Notes under the pieces: model-generated
The model's database searches: none
What the model saw: the letters and a program-made list of their open reading frames with translations, nothing else
Told to the model about the DNA's origin: nothing
Assembly (NCBI GenBank): GCA_008360975.2
Contig: CM039184.1
Span: 40,141,297-40,205,296, forward strand
Reading direction: 5' to 3'
DNA: 64,000 nucleotides
Origin: Lichenostomus cassidix
Lineage: Eukaryota; Chordata; Aves; Passeriformes; Meliphagidae
Position numbers and translations under genes: made by a program
Shown: one piece after another, positions 51,294 to 62,230 of the stretch
Layout of the letters: each line of letters opens with the position of its first letter
Position numbering within the stretch: position 1 is the first letter of the stretch

Positions 51294-54200
51294 GTAAGCT
51301 TTAGAAATGTACCTTTTCATGTAAATAAAATATGAATGGGGAATTTACTGTATTTTCCAGTGTGTGTACAGAACTGTTGCCTTTGCATCTCAAAATACCC
51401 AACACAGAATCTTCCTGAAGATTTTTTCTGAAAAAGAAGCCTTGTGGCTTCTTCTGTTATAGCACATTGGAGTCTCAGCCATCCTCGTGTATCCATGCCC
51501 TCCGTTCCTTTTTCCCTGTTGAACCCCTTTGAGGCACCTCTCCATGCAGGATGTGTGCTGAGAGAATAGCAACAGCAGCTGATGAGAATAGCAGCAAAGT
51601 GGATGGTGTGGAATCCGAGCTGCCTAAATTCTCAAGGTTGAGATGTAATTATTCAGACAGGAAGGCCAGTGCTTAGGCTGAATGTAGTGTCTCATAGGAG
51701 TTTAAGAGTTAAAAAAGAGTAAAAAGTACCTTCATTTTTTCTGGTAGTTTACATGTGGTTAAATATTCTTCTCTGTAGCAGAGATTGGGGGGCCATCACA
51801 GCAGGCAGGAAAGGACTATTCCACTCTCTTTGCACCAGACAAGGAATTGTGCAAAAGGAAGAGCCTAAAGACAAAAGAAAGTAAGGACACTGTGTGGGTA
51901 CTAATTGTCACTCAGTGTTCTAATGAGTGTGCATGTGGTTTTGAGTAAGTCTGAACTTTTCTGCTAAACTCAGTATTCCAGTTCAGCCACATAAAGTGTA
52001 CTTGCAGACATTGTAGGACTGCTGACTCTCAACACAAACAGGTGCAGCCAGCTTCTATGCTTGGAACTTCTCATTCCTCATGTCCATTTACAGGGCTGGA
52101 CCACACTGAAAAAGGGTGGAATGCAATGTTTAATACTGCAGTCGTTGTAACTGCACCCAGCTGTAGGCTTTCGCATTTATCACTTTATCTGAGGCAGGAG
52201 GACTTTCAGTGAATTAAGGAACTTTAGCTAAAGAAATTCTTTTATTTGCAGTAGATACTTTAGCAGGTTAATACCGTGATTACCATGAAAATTATTGGTG
52301 TGAAAGACATAGAACACTTCTTCCTTCAGCAGCTTGAAAGCTGCCATTTCTCTATTACAAACTTATTTTAATTGTAGCATTGCAACTACTTTCCAATCAG
52401 TTATACTCTAATGAAATATTTCTAATTTTTTTGTGTGCATTATATAAAATGAAAATAAAAAATAATTTTATGCTTTTTTCCCCCTTGTATCTTCTCTCCA
52501 GAACTTGAATATTTTGGACCTATCGCATAATTCTTTGAAGTCAGCCAATTTAGGATTGGAGCAACAGCTGAAAAAACTCCATGAGCTCATGTTGGGTAGC
52601 AACCAAATCACTGAGTTGAAAAAAGAAGACTTCCATTTTCTTAGCAACACCTCATTGAATAGTCTTGATTTGTCATCAAATCCACTAAAAGAGGTAGGAA
52701 GCATTTCAACAGAAATTCAACTGGTGTAAGTATAAAATGGAACTATCCTGATTTATGCTTTATGGTTGTATGGCATTTACATTACAATTTTGATCCACTG
52801 AAGCCCAAAAGCCATTCTATTGTATACAGCATTACTCCAGACCTCTGATACACAGAGTTACTGTTCTGCCACTGAAATCAGCACAGGCTGGTTTCATATA
52901 GGCTGGTTCCATGTAGATCAGGGGTTTCAAGCAAGACATAGATCGAAATGCTGTGAGAATTCTCCTTACTAACTATTTTCTATGCAGAATTTCTTTTACA
53001 TGCTGAATGTGGAGGACTGATGTATTTTCTAAATGGGTAAAAAGTGTGATAACTATGCAAGTCTGGTTATACAACCTAGGTCCCCCTTCCAAGTTAATCA
53101 AAGAGAGAGCATTCACTTGTACCTATGGGAACCCCAGAGAAATAATCATTGCAGAAAAGTATACTTACTCCTTAAAAAAACCCCACATGGGTGTTTTTCA
53201 CTCAGCTCACTGGGCTCTCTGATCTGCTTCCCAGTGTTATGATTCTTTGAAGAGTGATGGTTAGTGTGGCAATTTACACTGGTTGACCCTCAGCATACAA
53301 ATACTGAATATGCATTGAATTTCCTTGGTTGGTTTGTTTTTTGTTTGGGTTTTTTTTGTTTGATTGATCTCTAAAGAATGTGTACATTGAAATGACAAGA
53401 ACATTTTGAGGTGGCATACCCTTGTACTTGGCTAAGAGTGAATCCCACCATCGTCTTTTACTGGGCCACTCCATCCCTCCCTCCCTCCCTCTTTCTGACA
53501 GCAGCTTTAATGAGGCAATGCACTGCACCACTGGGGAAACTCTACAGATGTTTTGGCTTGGTTAGCTTGGTACACTGCTTCTCTACCTGTTTCACCATGT
53601 GACTGCATGTAGAGCTATTCTGGTACAAGGGTACAGTGGTGTGGATAAGTAAATGACACTACTCCTTTCCTGGAGCATGGCTACTTTGTGCCACTTTCAG
53701 CTGCTCTGATGTTACAGTCCGGCCATCTGAAAAGCAGCCTTATGCATTCGAATCATTCTGGCAAATGGAGTACTTAATCACGCAGCTGATGTCTTAATCA
53801 AGATGAGGGGCCAGTACTATGATAGGAGTTTATAATCCATATTGTGGAGGCAAGTGTATAGTATTATATTTCAGCTTCTGTTTGCACAGAGAAACTGGGT
53901 TTCTTCTTGTCTGTCTGCAGACTGAATGAATTAGTACACCTAACAGATACCAATAACAGCTGAAAATAGACATCACAAATTTTAAGATACTTCTAGGGAA
54001 AGAGTTTTAGTAGTTGGATACGAACTTCCATCTCACTAAACCACTTTCTATCTTCTGAAATAACACTACTCAGATTTATGTTAATCATGTTATAAATTAT
54101 AGAACTATTATCACAAGAAATGTTTTTCTTAATCTGCTGTGAAACAATCTGGGTGTAGGAGTTCTATCCTGCTTAAAAATCTCATTTGAAAACTTTTCCA

Positions 54201-57200
54201 AGTTTTGGGTTTATTGGTCAACTTTCTTACATAATCCTCTTGTTTAGGTCATGACTTTTTTCCTTTTCCTTTCAGTTTCATACAGGATGTTTACATACAA
54301 TTGGAAATCTGTTTGGCCTCATACTGAACAATGTTGAACTTGGTGAAAATCGCACTAAGAAACTTTGTACAGAATTATCAAACACAGCGATTCGGAACCT
54401 CTCACTGAGCCACGTGAAACTTTCCTACATTGGCAAGTCAACTTTCCAGGGACTGCAAGGAACAAATCTTACCATTTTAAACCTTTCCCAAAATTCTCTC
54501 TCTGTCATAGAAAATGACTCATTTCAGTGGCTTTCAAGTTTACAATACTTAAACCTGAAGCTTAATAATATTCATGTATCTTCGCGTTTATTTTATGGAT
54601 TATCCAGCCTTAAATATTTGAATCTCATAAACTCACTTAGTGGGAAAATAGAAGATTTTTCCTTTCATTGGTTATACCACCTGGAGTACCTTATAATGGA
54701 TAACAACAATTTTCCAGGAATTACTGCTAATATGTTCACAGGTCTGAACAACCTGAAATACCTGAGTCTCTGTAACTGCAACATAAACTTGCAAAGAATA
54801 ACTAATAAAACATTTTCATCACTTGCTAATTCTAGCTTACAGGTTCTCAACCTCACAAAAACCAGAATCTCTACAATAGAAAGTGGGGCATTTTCTTCCT
54901 TGGGACAGCTGAAAATTCTTGATCTTGGTCTCAATGAAATTAGTCAACAGCTCACAGGTCATGAGTTTAAAGGTCTCAATAATATAAAAGATATTTATCT
55001 TTCCTACAATAAAAACTTGATTTTGCAAAGTGAATCATTCATTTTTGTCCCAAGCCTTAGAAAGCTGATGCTGAGGAAGGTAGGGTGTAGTAATCTGGCA
55101 CTTTCTCCTTCACCTTTTCATCCTCTACGAAACCTGACTGTCCTGGACATCAGCAACAACAACATAGCAAACATAAACGAAGACTTGTTTGATGGACTTG
55201 ACAAACTTTACATATTGGATTTGCAGCACAACAATTTAGCCCGACTTTGGAAACATGCAAATCCAGGTGGCCCTGTTCTTTTTTTAAAAGGTCTTCCCAA
55301 TCTGCAAATTCTTAATTTGAAATCAAATGGATTTGATGAAATTCCAGTTCAGGTTTTCAGGGGTCTGGTTCAATTAAGACACTTGGATTTAGGATCGAAT
55401 AATTTGAATTTGCTTCCACCAACTCTGTTTGATGACCAAGCCTCTTTGAGTTCATTGAACCTTCAGAAAAATCTGATAACCTCAGTTGAAGAAAAAGTAT
55501 TTGGTCCACCTTTCAAGAGCTTGAGAAAACTAGAGATGGATTCCAACCCCTTTGATTGTACCTGTGAAAGCATTGCTTGGTTTGCTGATTGGCTTAATGT
55601 GACCCAAGTTGATATACCTGGACTGAGGTCCCAGTACATTTGCAACACCCCACCTAAATATCATGGTAGTCTGGTTTTGTATTTTGACACTTCAGCCTGC
55701 AAAGACAGTGCTCCATTTAAACTTCTTTTTGTGATCTCTAACACTATTGTGACGCTATTCATTTTTATTGTCCTTACCATCCATTTTGAAGGGTGGAGAA
55801 TAGCTTTCTACTGGAATATTTTAGTCAATCGAGTACTTGGTTTTAAAGAATTTGAGAGACAACAGGAACAGTTCTATTATGATGCCTATGTCATTCATGC
55901 AAGAGAGGACAAAAATTGGGTGTCTAAAAATTTCATGTCTCTGGAAAAAAATAACCACTTTGAAATTAAGTTTTGTTTAGAGGAACGGGACTTTGAAGCA
56001 GGTGTGTCTGAATTTGAAGCCACAATTAACAGTATAAAAATGAGCAGGAAGATTATTTTTGTTGTGACTGAACACCTCTTACAGGATCCCTGGTGTAAAA
56101 AGTGAGTAGGATACAAAATTTTATTTGTGGGGGGGAAATTTCTGAAGAGCTATTTTAACAGTATAATTTTTTAAATTTTAGTTTAGTAAAAAAATAGCAT
56201 TTAAATAAAAAACATGCAAAATCTACTTTATTATATTTACATAATATATTGTAACTTCAGAATATTTCCTGAGTTAATAATGTCTACTATTGCACATGGT
56301 TCCACGTGTGCAATAGTAGACATTTGAATATCTCAGTCAATGTTATAGGCATTTTCTTGGCGATTTTTTCTTGTTTGGCTGGTTTTTTTGTTTGTTCGGT
56401 AGTTAGTTAGTTAGTTTTGTTTTGTGGGTTTTGTGTTTTATTTGAGGGGTTTTTGTGGTTTTGGTGGTGGTGGTGTATTTTGGAGTTCTTTTTTGGTTGC
56501 TTGCTTGGTTTCTTTGGTTGATTTCTGGTGGGGTTTTTTTGGGGTTTTTTTTTTGCAGTGGGGTGTGTGTGTGTGTGTGTGTATGTGAGTTTTGGTTTCT
56601 TTGTTTTCCAAAAAGTTAGGCTGCCACCTGTGCAGATTGCTTTCCATAAAATTACACATTTGAAGAAGACCAAAAATGAGTGAGACCAGTAGCATCAAAA
56701 GATGATTTTTTTTTGCCTTTAAATTAGTCTTTTCACTGCTCTTATGTAGTGATATTGTAAAGAAAGCAATTTTGCTAGTCAAGGCTATATCAAGACAGTA
56801 GACTTAGGTTATATTTTTAGAGGATGAATTTTTTTTAGTTAGAGGCAAATAATTTAAGAAAAGTAATGACCATTGTATATCACAAAATAGACTAAAACAC
56901 CTGTTAAGAACTGTTTTTCTGTTGTTTTTCCTTCACATAAAAGAAAATATAGATTTTTGTCTTTTTTTGGCTTCAGTTTCAAGGTGTATCATGCTCTTCA
57001 GCAAGCTGTTGAACAAAGTCGGGACTCCATCATACTGATCTTTCTTAATGATATCCAAGACTACAAGTTGTATCATGCACTTCACCTGAGAAGAGGAATG
57101 TTCAGATCTCGCTGCATCTTGAACTGGCCAGCCCAGAGAGAACGAGTCACTGCATTTCACCAGCAATTAATTATGGCACTTAAATCTAATAGCAAAGTGC

Positions 57201-57205
57201 ATTGA
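50850..57205 (+). CDS. TLR3: Toll-like receptor 3, complete, four coding exons
   Basis: Coding segments 50850-51293, 52502-52693, 54276-56101 and 56977-57205 join in frame into 896 residues. TLR3 is an endosomal receptor that binds dsRNA and signals through TRIF to IRF3 and NF-kB. Visible parts in order: signal peptide (about 1-27); N-terminal cap (C30, C39); a long LRR array with many N-glycosylation sites; C-terminal cap with C640, C642, C668 and C687; one membrane helix (about 696-715); TIR domain from about 746 to the end. The dsRNA-contact histidines of the human N-terminal site are kept (H41, H62, H110), as are H530 and N532 of the C-terminal site. Tyrosines matching human Y756 and Y759 are Y747 and Y750. 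The BB loop has Ala787, the TLR3-specific residue where most TLRs have proline. No frameshift or stop was found. Identity is certain; boundaries rest on consensus splice sites. Confidence 0.97.
51294..52501 (+). other. TLR3: TLR3 intron 2
   Basis: About 1.2 kb between GTAAGC and CTTCTCTCCAG. Apart from A/T-rich sequence before the acceptor I see nothing notable, and no recognisable repeat. Confidence 0.85.
52502..52693 (+). CDS. TLR3: TLR3 exon 3: LRRs
   Basis: Residues 149-212, 192 bases, phase 0 at both ends. The length equals what I recall for the matching human exon. It encodes leucine-rich repeats (NLNILDLSHNSLKS and similar). The donor is AAAGAG|GTAGGA. Reading on without splicing reaches a stop soon after, confirming the boundary. 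Confidence 0.95.
52694..54275 (+). other. TLR3: TLR3 intron 3
   Basis: About 1.6 kb between GTAGGA and a long pyrimidine tract ending TTTCAG. It contains a T/G-rich run (53330-53365) and a (CCCT)n microsatellite (53470-53491). Small open frames inside have no domain. Confidence 0.85.
53470..53491. repeat. (CCCT)n microsatellite
   Basis: CCATCCCTCCCTCCCTCCCT-type tetranucleotide run in TLR3 intron 3. It is short and of no evident function. Confidence 0.9.
54276..56101 (+). CDS. TLR3: TLR3 exon 4: main ectodomain, TM, TIR start
   Basis: Residues 213-820 plus the first two bases of codon 821. The acceptor CTTTTCCTTTCAG ends at 54275 and the frame opens with FHTGCLHTIGNL. The exon carries most LRRs, the C-terminal cap, the membrane helix and the first part of the TIR domain, including LEERDFEAGV with Ala787. 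The donor is TGTAAAAA|GTGAGT. One large exon of about 1.8 kb is the expected TLR3 layout. Confidence 0.96.
56279..56324. repeat. Perfect 18-bp inverted repeat in TLR3 intron 4
   Basis: AATGTCTACTATTGCACA (56279-56296) and its exact complement TGTGCAATAGTAGACATT (56307-56324) are separated by a 10-base spacer. In the TLR3 transcript this would fold into a hairpin about 180 bases after the exon 4 donor. The stem is shorter than typical microRNA precursors and no mobile-element ends are visible. Confidence 0.9.
56380..56582. repeat. T/G-rich tract with G-runs and (TG)n
   Basis: The plus strand is nearly free of A and C here. It has (GTTA/GTTT)n units, GGTGGTGGTGG, three GGGG runs (56530-56533, 56541-56544, 56560-56563) and a (TG)n run at about 56564-56582. 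The strong strand bias lies on the transcribed gene's sense strand. Minus-strand open frames here (strings of K, P, N, T, H) are artefacts. Confidence 0.85.
56977..57205 (+). CDS. TLR3: TLR3 exon 5: rest of TIR domain and stop
   Basis: The last base of codon 821 (AA|T, Asn) and residues 822-896, then TGA at 57203-57205. It starts FKVYHALQQAVEQ and carries the TIR box 3 region (about 'LRRGMFRSRCILNWP'), ending ...SNSKVH like mammalian TLR3. The FKV junction and the unbroken frame confirm the splice. Confidence 0.96.
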
Positions 57206-60061
57206 TTTTTGAACTATAGATTTGAATTACGGGGCCATTTTATTGTATATTTTCTACCACTGGAAAACTAGCAAGCCTTCATGAAGATGTGAAAAAATTT
57301 GTCATCCTGCAAAGATATGTAAGAGTCACTGTAATTTAAATTTACTTGTTTATATTCATTTTTTTGCTGATTTTTAAGTGACATGTTAAAAGGGGTCATG
57401 GTTGATACTCATTTTATTCAGTGTATTAAAAATGTGGTAGAAGTTCTGAAAAGCAGTGAGAATGACTGATGTTCTAGGAACTGATGTAGGGTAGAAAAGA
57501 AATAGTCTCTATGGGGATATACAAAAGAGAATGTATTAAACAGCAAATTCTGTGCAGAAGGTAGCGTGGACACTACTTCTTGCTTTTGAAACAGAGGGGG
57601 AGATTCAGTGCATCAAACTGGAAAATGTTCCTCGTGAAACACAGCAAGTAGCATGGAAAATTACTTCTGTAATTAAAACCAAGGAACATAGCAGTTTCAG
57701 TGTGAGTTTTGAAACCTTTGTGGTTGTGCTTTCTGAGTGGGGCTAATACTGGTGGCTATGAAAAAGTGACTTTCAGGCTGATGACTGTCAGTCAACTGAT
57801 TTAATCAATTTGATATCATGAAAAAGGGTTTTTCATGAAATTGGTGAAATTCAGAGAGCTGGTAGAAGGATGATACTGAGAGATGCCACTTTGATTCTTT
57901 GAATGCACAGAGAACTGTATGGAGGCCTGTACATAGAACTTGAGATCAATGTGAAACATGGCCAATGCACAGCTGCTGCACCTGTATAAAATGAGTAAAG
58001 GCACAGGTATTTTTATAATATAACCAGAAGACAACTTTGTGGAGAAAATGGTACTACTGTAATTTCATTACCAAAAATTTTGTTACTGGTGAAACAACAA
58101 CAAAAACAAAGTCCACCCAAAGAAATAGTTATAAATGGTATGAGAAACATTATTGTGACTACAGTTAGAGCAGGAAAAAAATTGAAATTAGAATAATTTC
58201 AAATTTTTGTTTCCTTTTATACATACATAAAGGCTATACATAGCTTTTGATAGCTAAAAAGAAAATTGTAAAGAGATCAGATAGAATTCTGTAGTAGAAT
58301 TTCTTGTATGTTAATTTAGTTTGATTTTTTCCTGAACATACTTTATAGAAATGTGGCCTAGTTGGCAACTGCCAGGGCATTAAGGTTCAAACACATGGGC
58401 TAGCAGCTTGATCTGGAGGGAGCCAAGACTGTGCAAAATGTCCTTTGAAAGGGTGTTTTTAATTTTTAGGACTGGCTAAGATGTTCTGGTGTGTCAGAGC
58501 ACAATTTATTGTAAATTAGACATGAGGCAGTCATTTGTATGCTTTGGTTAATATTTAATTGCTGCTTCAAGGACCTGATAAAACTTTGTCAACTATTAGT
58601 AGGTGCGTGATCCTTCAATAGCTCAGGAATATATTTAAATTGCTTTATCCCCCTAGCATATCCCTTCTAAACTTCAATACCATTTTTGCTACAAGGATGC
58701 TGTTTTACTGCTTTAGAAAACAGCTTAAAAATAGTTCTATACTTAATGTTTTAAACAGCTTTTCTCATTATTTGCCATATGCATTCATGAAAAACATTCA
58801 GTTTTAATAGGTTTCCTATGTACCATGATGATAAAAACAAAAACCTAAACAAGACAAGTAATTAGTGAAATAGATTTTTCATGCACTGCAATAGTGAAGG
58901 GGTTGTAGATATCTTCACTTGCTTGGGAAGTCCAGAGTGAAGACAAAACAGGCTATGTTTACAGCTGAAGTGATAGATGATGATTCCTTAATTACAGTAA
59001 TAGGATTATCCCCATTGTGATGCTTTCATCTCATCTTTCTGGCCTTTTCAGGTGAAGTGACAAATTCTTTCTTCGTTCTTAGGCCATGAAAGTTGAGGAG
59101 GCAAGTTGGTGATAATGGTGTGCCAGGTATGCACTATATCAATTGTTCGTTCTCTTATTCAAAGACTAACAAGCAACAGGGTTCCTATGTTTCCTAAATT
59201 TGCAATGACATATAGCAGCAGAATTTCTCATCCCATGCCAATACAAATTGTTTAGAAAATGTTAATAGTTCACATAGATATTAAAAATGACATAAAGATG
59301 AGGAGAATGCATGGAGAAGTGCTGAGGTGAAATGTAATACAAGAGGTCAGACTAGATGATCAAATGGTCTTTTTTGACCCTTACAGTCTGACAAATGACA
59401 GCAGGTCTGCATTCCTAAAGTTTTTCTAGTTACTACAAATGCCCCCAAAATTGGTTTCAGAACAGTGAAAAAAATGTTATGAGTGCTTAGTTTTGTAATC
59501 CAGCTATGAATACAAACAAGAAGTACTTGGTGATGAGTGAAAAATCCCTTAAAATTATAAAAATATGGTGAATGCATTCTAAACAGTCATTTAGTACCTA
59601 GATTTGGTTTAAAATAATTTTAACAGAAAAAGACATTATAAAGGCTCACAATGAGAATTAGACTACTGTATAAAAAGGAAAAGCACAAAAAAAAATCAAA
59701 GGGCCAGTGGTAATCATCAGTTATACCAGACCTAAAATTTTCCCTGGATTTCTGAAAGTTAACTAACTCTGCTCTACTTCCATACATTTGTTTGGCAATT
59801 TTAATGAGAGTAAATAAATGGGCTTACCATAGGTAAGAGTTGTAAGTGCTTTCAGGATTCACAGTCTATATCTGAGCTTGTCAGTCACTTTGCAGTGGGC
59901 AGCATCAGATTATATTATGCTGATTTGCTGAGGAGTTGTACACCAAAAAAAAGTAGTTCCAAACTTGTAGTATCCAAGATATTACCTAGGTCTAAAGAAA
60001 GGCCATTTATTTTGAAAGCAGAAGCCTGATTGTGGTTTAGGAATATTATTCCCTAGTTTAG
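57206..60061 (+). other. TLR3 3' UTR, then intergenic
   Basis: The 3' UTR begins at 57206. Candidate poly(A) signals of the ATTAAA type are at 57425-57430 and 57535-57540; no canonical AATAAA occurs in the first few hundred bases. The true end is not determined. Beyond it lies AT-rich intergenic DNA with a short CR1 fragment near 59.35 kb and no further gene. Confidence 0.5.
59335..59395 (+). mobile_element. Short CR1 LINE 3'-end fragment
   Basis: 'aggtcagactagatgatcaa' followed by 'tggtcttttttgacccttac' matches the last bases of the CR1 3' region ('ggactagatgatct...aggtcttttccaacctta'). Only the end is kept and the terminal octamer is degraded. Confidence 0.6.
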
Positions 60062-60428
60062 TGTTCCAGCTGGAGAGACTCTCCAAACAACGTGCTGCTC
60101 GCTCACTCCTCTCCCCCCTCCCCGGCAGGCTGGAGAGCAGAATTGGAGGCACAAAAGGTAAAGATCGTGGGTTGAGACAAGAACAATTTACTTGAAAAAG
60201 TGATTAAACAAGAAACAAACAGTAACATGAGCGATATTAATAACAGCATGTGCAAGAGAGGTGATTAATTAACATGTGAGTTCTCACCATGTGGAACACG
60301 ACTGGACAGGACCCATTCCCCCTGCCCACTGTGCTTGATGTGAGGTGATATAGAATAACCTCAGGGTCCTAGCCATGCCACTCCTCACTACTGCAGACAT
60401 CAACCCTGTGCTGGCCAGAACCAGGACA
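60062..60428 (-). mobile_element. ERVL-like LTR
   Basis: Minus-strand TGTCCTGGTTCTGGCCAGC...CAGCTGGAACA with TG...CA ends, 367 bp. The plus-strand core 'gtgggttgagacaagaacaa' and the C/G-rich 'gctcgctcactcctctcccc' segment near the plus-strand start match the layout of avian ERVL LTRs: 'ttgttctt..tctcaaccca', then a G-rich run, then 'gagtgagcgagc' before the 3' end. No target-site duplication was found, so one end may be misplaced or the element may still adjoin internal sequence at higher coordinates. Confidence 0.65.
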
Positions 60429-61250
60429 CAGGGAGTAATGAACAAGTTACAGACAGTGATGTTCATAAATAGCTGAGATAAATACACTACCCATCAGTGG
60501 AGCTCAGTTATGCTACTTTCACTGTGGATCCATCAGGGCTTTCTGCCGTTGCACAAATAAATGCTGATTGTGCTGCTATTAGATTTAGGTGCACCTATTC
60601 CGTAAGGTTTTGCCAGAGTATATTTAGTCTGGTTTGTAAGAAAAAGGCCAAGAATATCCCAGTTTCAAATCTTAGTCCTCTACTTGGTGCTCTGTGTGCC
60701 CTCTCTGCCAGCTCATTGCATTCCTTGATGTGTTAGGAAGAAAAGGCAGGGATAGAATTCCTCACTTGGTACCCTTGGTTGTTGTGGACCAGCAGCTGCC
60801 AACTTCAAATTCATAGTGCAAGTAGCTGCTTGATGTGTGATCCCAGGGTTCATATGTAAAAAGTAACTGGGCTAACCTTAAGCCTGTCCTGTTCTTTTGG
60901 GCACTCCAAGGGGCCATATGCCTGTCATATTCTGAGCTGGCACAATGTTTGCCTTGTCCATAATACCAACCATTGCAGTGCTTCCAAACTGCTGCTGGTG
61001 TGGCCACATTTCTTTTCATCCATGCAGACAACCCAGTTTTGGAAAGCTAGGGCAAAGTTAATTATTCCCACTCATGTGGCCTGCCTCACATGCAAGCTGT
61101 CTGGCTTGTGCCAGTGACACTCTCGACTGCTCTCCAAACTGCCCAGGATGGTTGGGAGCATCTTTAAAGGCACGTAAGTTGTTGTTCCCACACAGTTCCT
61201 TTCTTCTTCTGCCCGGCATGGTGATAAAGATGCGCTGGGTTGCTCTCACT
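60429..61250 (-). mobile_element. Possible degraded ERV internal region
   Basis: On the minus strand, three broken open frames (about 61249-61058, 61031-60762 and 60740-60490) run toward the LTR at 60428-60062, where the 3' internal part of a provirus would be. They contain stops and frame changes. I could not assign them with confidence to a retroviral gene. The alternative is unrelated intergenic sequence that merely lacks stops by chance. If viral, it is a defective remnant. Confidence 0.3.
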
Positions 61251-61369
61251 CTCCCCTGCTGTTAAGCCCTTCCTACGCAGAGACGTGTGAAGAGGGCCCC
61301 GCTGCCCTGGCAGGTGGGCTTTGTTTCTTGCCCCATAATACAAGGTGGGATTCCAACTGGGGGGGAATC

Positions 61370-62230
61370 CCACTGTTTATTTCCCCGGCTCGCAGGCTGC
61401 AGCAGGTTGCTGCCCGGCTCCCCAAGGTGCGCAGCCCTGCCGGGGCTGCTCTGGGGCCTTCCGCCGGCGCGGTGCTCCCCGCCCAGGGCGGTGCGTGCCC
61501 GGCGCGGTTTGTTTCGCTTAGCAACGCCTGCCGGGCCGCAGGCAGCGGGCAGCACCCGCCTGAGGCCGCCGGCCCCTCGACAGGGTTCGCGGCGCCAGGA
61601 AGGGGCTCCCGCCCTGCCATGAAGGTAGCGGCCCTGGGGGCTGGCGCAATCCTCTCCAGGCTGCGCCGCACCCCGCCGGCCCCCAGCCCCCGACCCGCCT
61701 CGGGCAGGGGCGGCCGCACCCCGCGCCCGGCTCCCGGCGAGGCGGAAAAGGAGCCCGGGGGGCGGGCGGCGGCCAAGGGGCTGCTCATCACCCTGCCCGA
61801 CATCGGGGAGGAGGAGGCGGCCGAGGGCGAGGAGGCGGCCGGCATCCCACGGAGCCCCGAGTGAGTGAGCGCTCCCTACACCTGGGGGTACGGGGGAGGT
61901 GTGAGCCCCTCACTCCTGCGGCTTCCCCACACCTGGCGATTTATACCTCCGAGTGTCCTGAGAGGCACCGAACATCTCCTGGCGCAGGGCTTTCCTTTCC
62001 CCGAGCGTATGCCGGCGGTAGGGAAGCGCACCTTCACGAGCTGGAGGGATGGCTAGCGCTGGGGAAAGGAGCGGAGAGCTGGAGAGCGCTCGGGGTGCCG
62101 CCTGGAAGGGAACGGGAGACAGAGCGGGCGGAGGAAAACTACCCCGTGCCCAGCTCGGGATGCGCAGGGAGAGAAGCCGAGGTACAGAGGGAGCGCAGGG
62201 GATGGTGAGCTTGAGTCGGGATCCTAAAGG
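61370..62230 (+). promoter_or_regulatory. FAM149A: CpG-island promoter of FAM149A
   Basis: A strongly GC- and CpG-rich block of roughly 0.85 kb, spanning the upstream region, first coding exon and start of intron 1 of FAM149A. Its edges are by eye. Overlapping long open frames on both strands result from the GC-rich composition. Confidence 0.7.
61619..61860 (+). CDS. FAM149A: FAM149A first coding exon (partial gene)
   Basis: ATG at 61619, 80 complete codons plus two bases, ending GAGCCCCGA|GTGAGTGAG at a consensus donor (61861). The product starts MKVAALGAGAILSRLRRTPP, continues as a P/R/G/A-rich low-complexity stretch and then reads LLITLPDIGEEEAAEGEEAA (about 55-74). The LTLPDIGEE core after a low-complexity head is what I recall from mammalian FAM149A, and the start MK-V/A also agrees. 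The avian head is much shorter than the human one. FAM149A follows TLR3 in the same orientation in other amniotes. Its function is poorly known. I could not find the next exon (conserved HFTRNVQKAIDKY-type block) before 64000, so the rest probably lies beyond the window. Confidence 0.8.

Larger units (their letters stand above)
56102..56976 (+). other. TLR3: TLR3 intron 4
   Basis: An 875-bp phase-2 intron within the TIR-coding region. It holds a perfect 18-bp inverted repeat (56279-56324) and a T/G-rich tract with G-runs and (TG)n (56380-56582), each listed separately. The acceptor is TTTTTTTGGCTTCAG. Confidence 0.9.

Noticed and set aside
61273..61845. 190-codon minus-strand open frame over the FAM149A exon
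   Set aside because: GC-rich CpG-island shadow of the plus-strand exon; P/A/G/R-rich without domain features.
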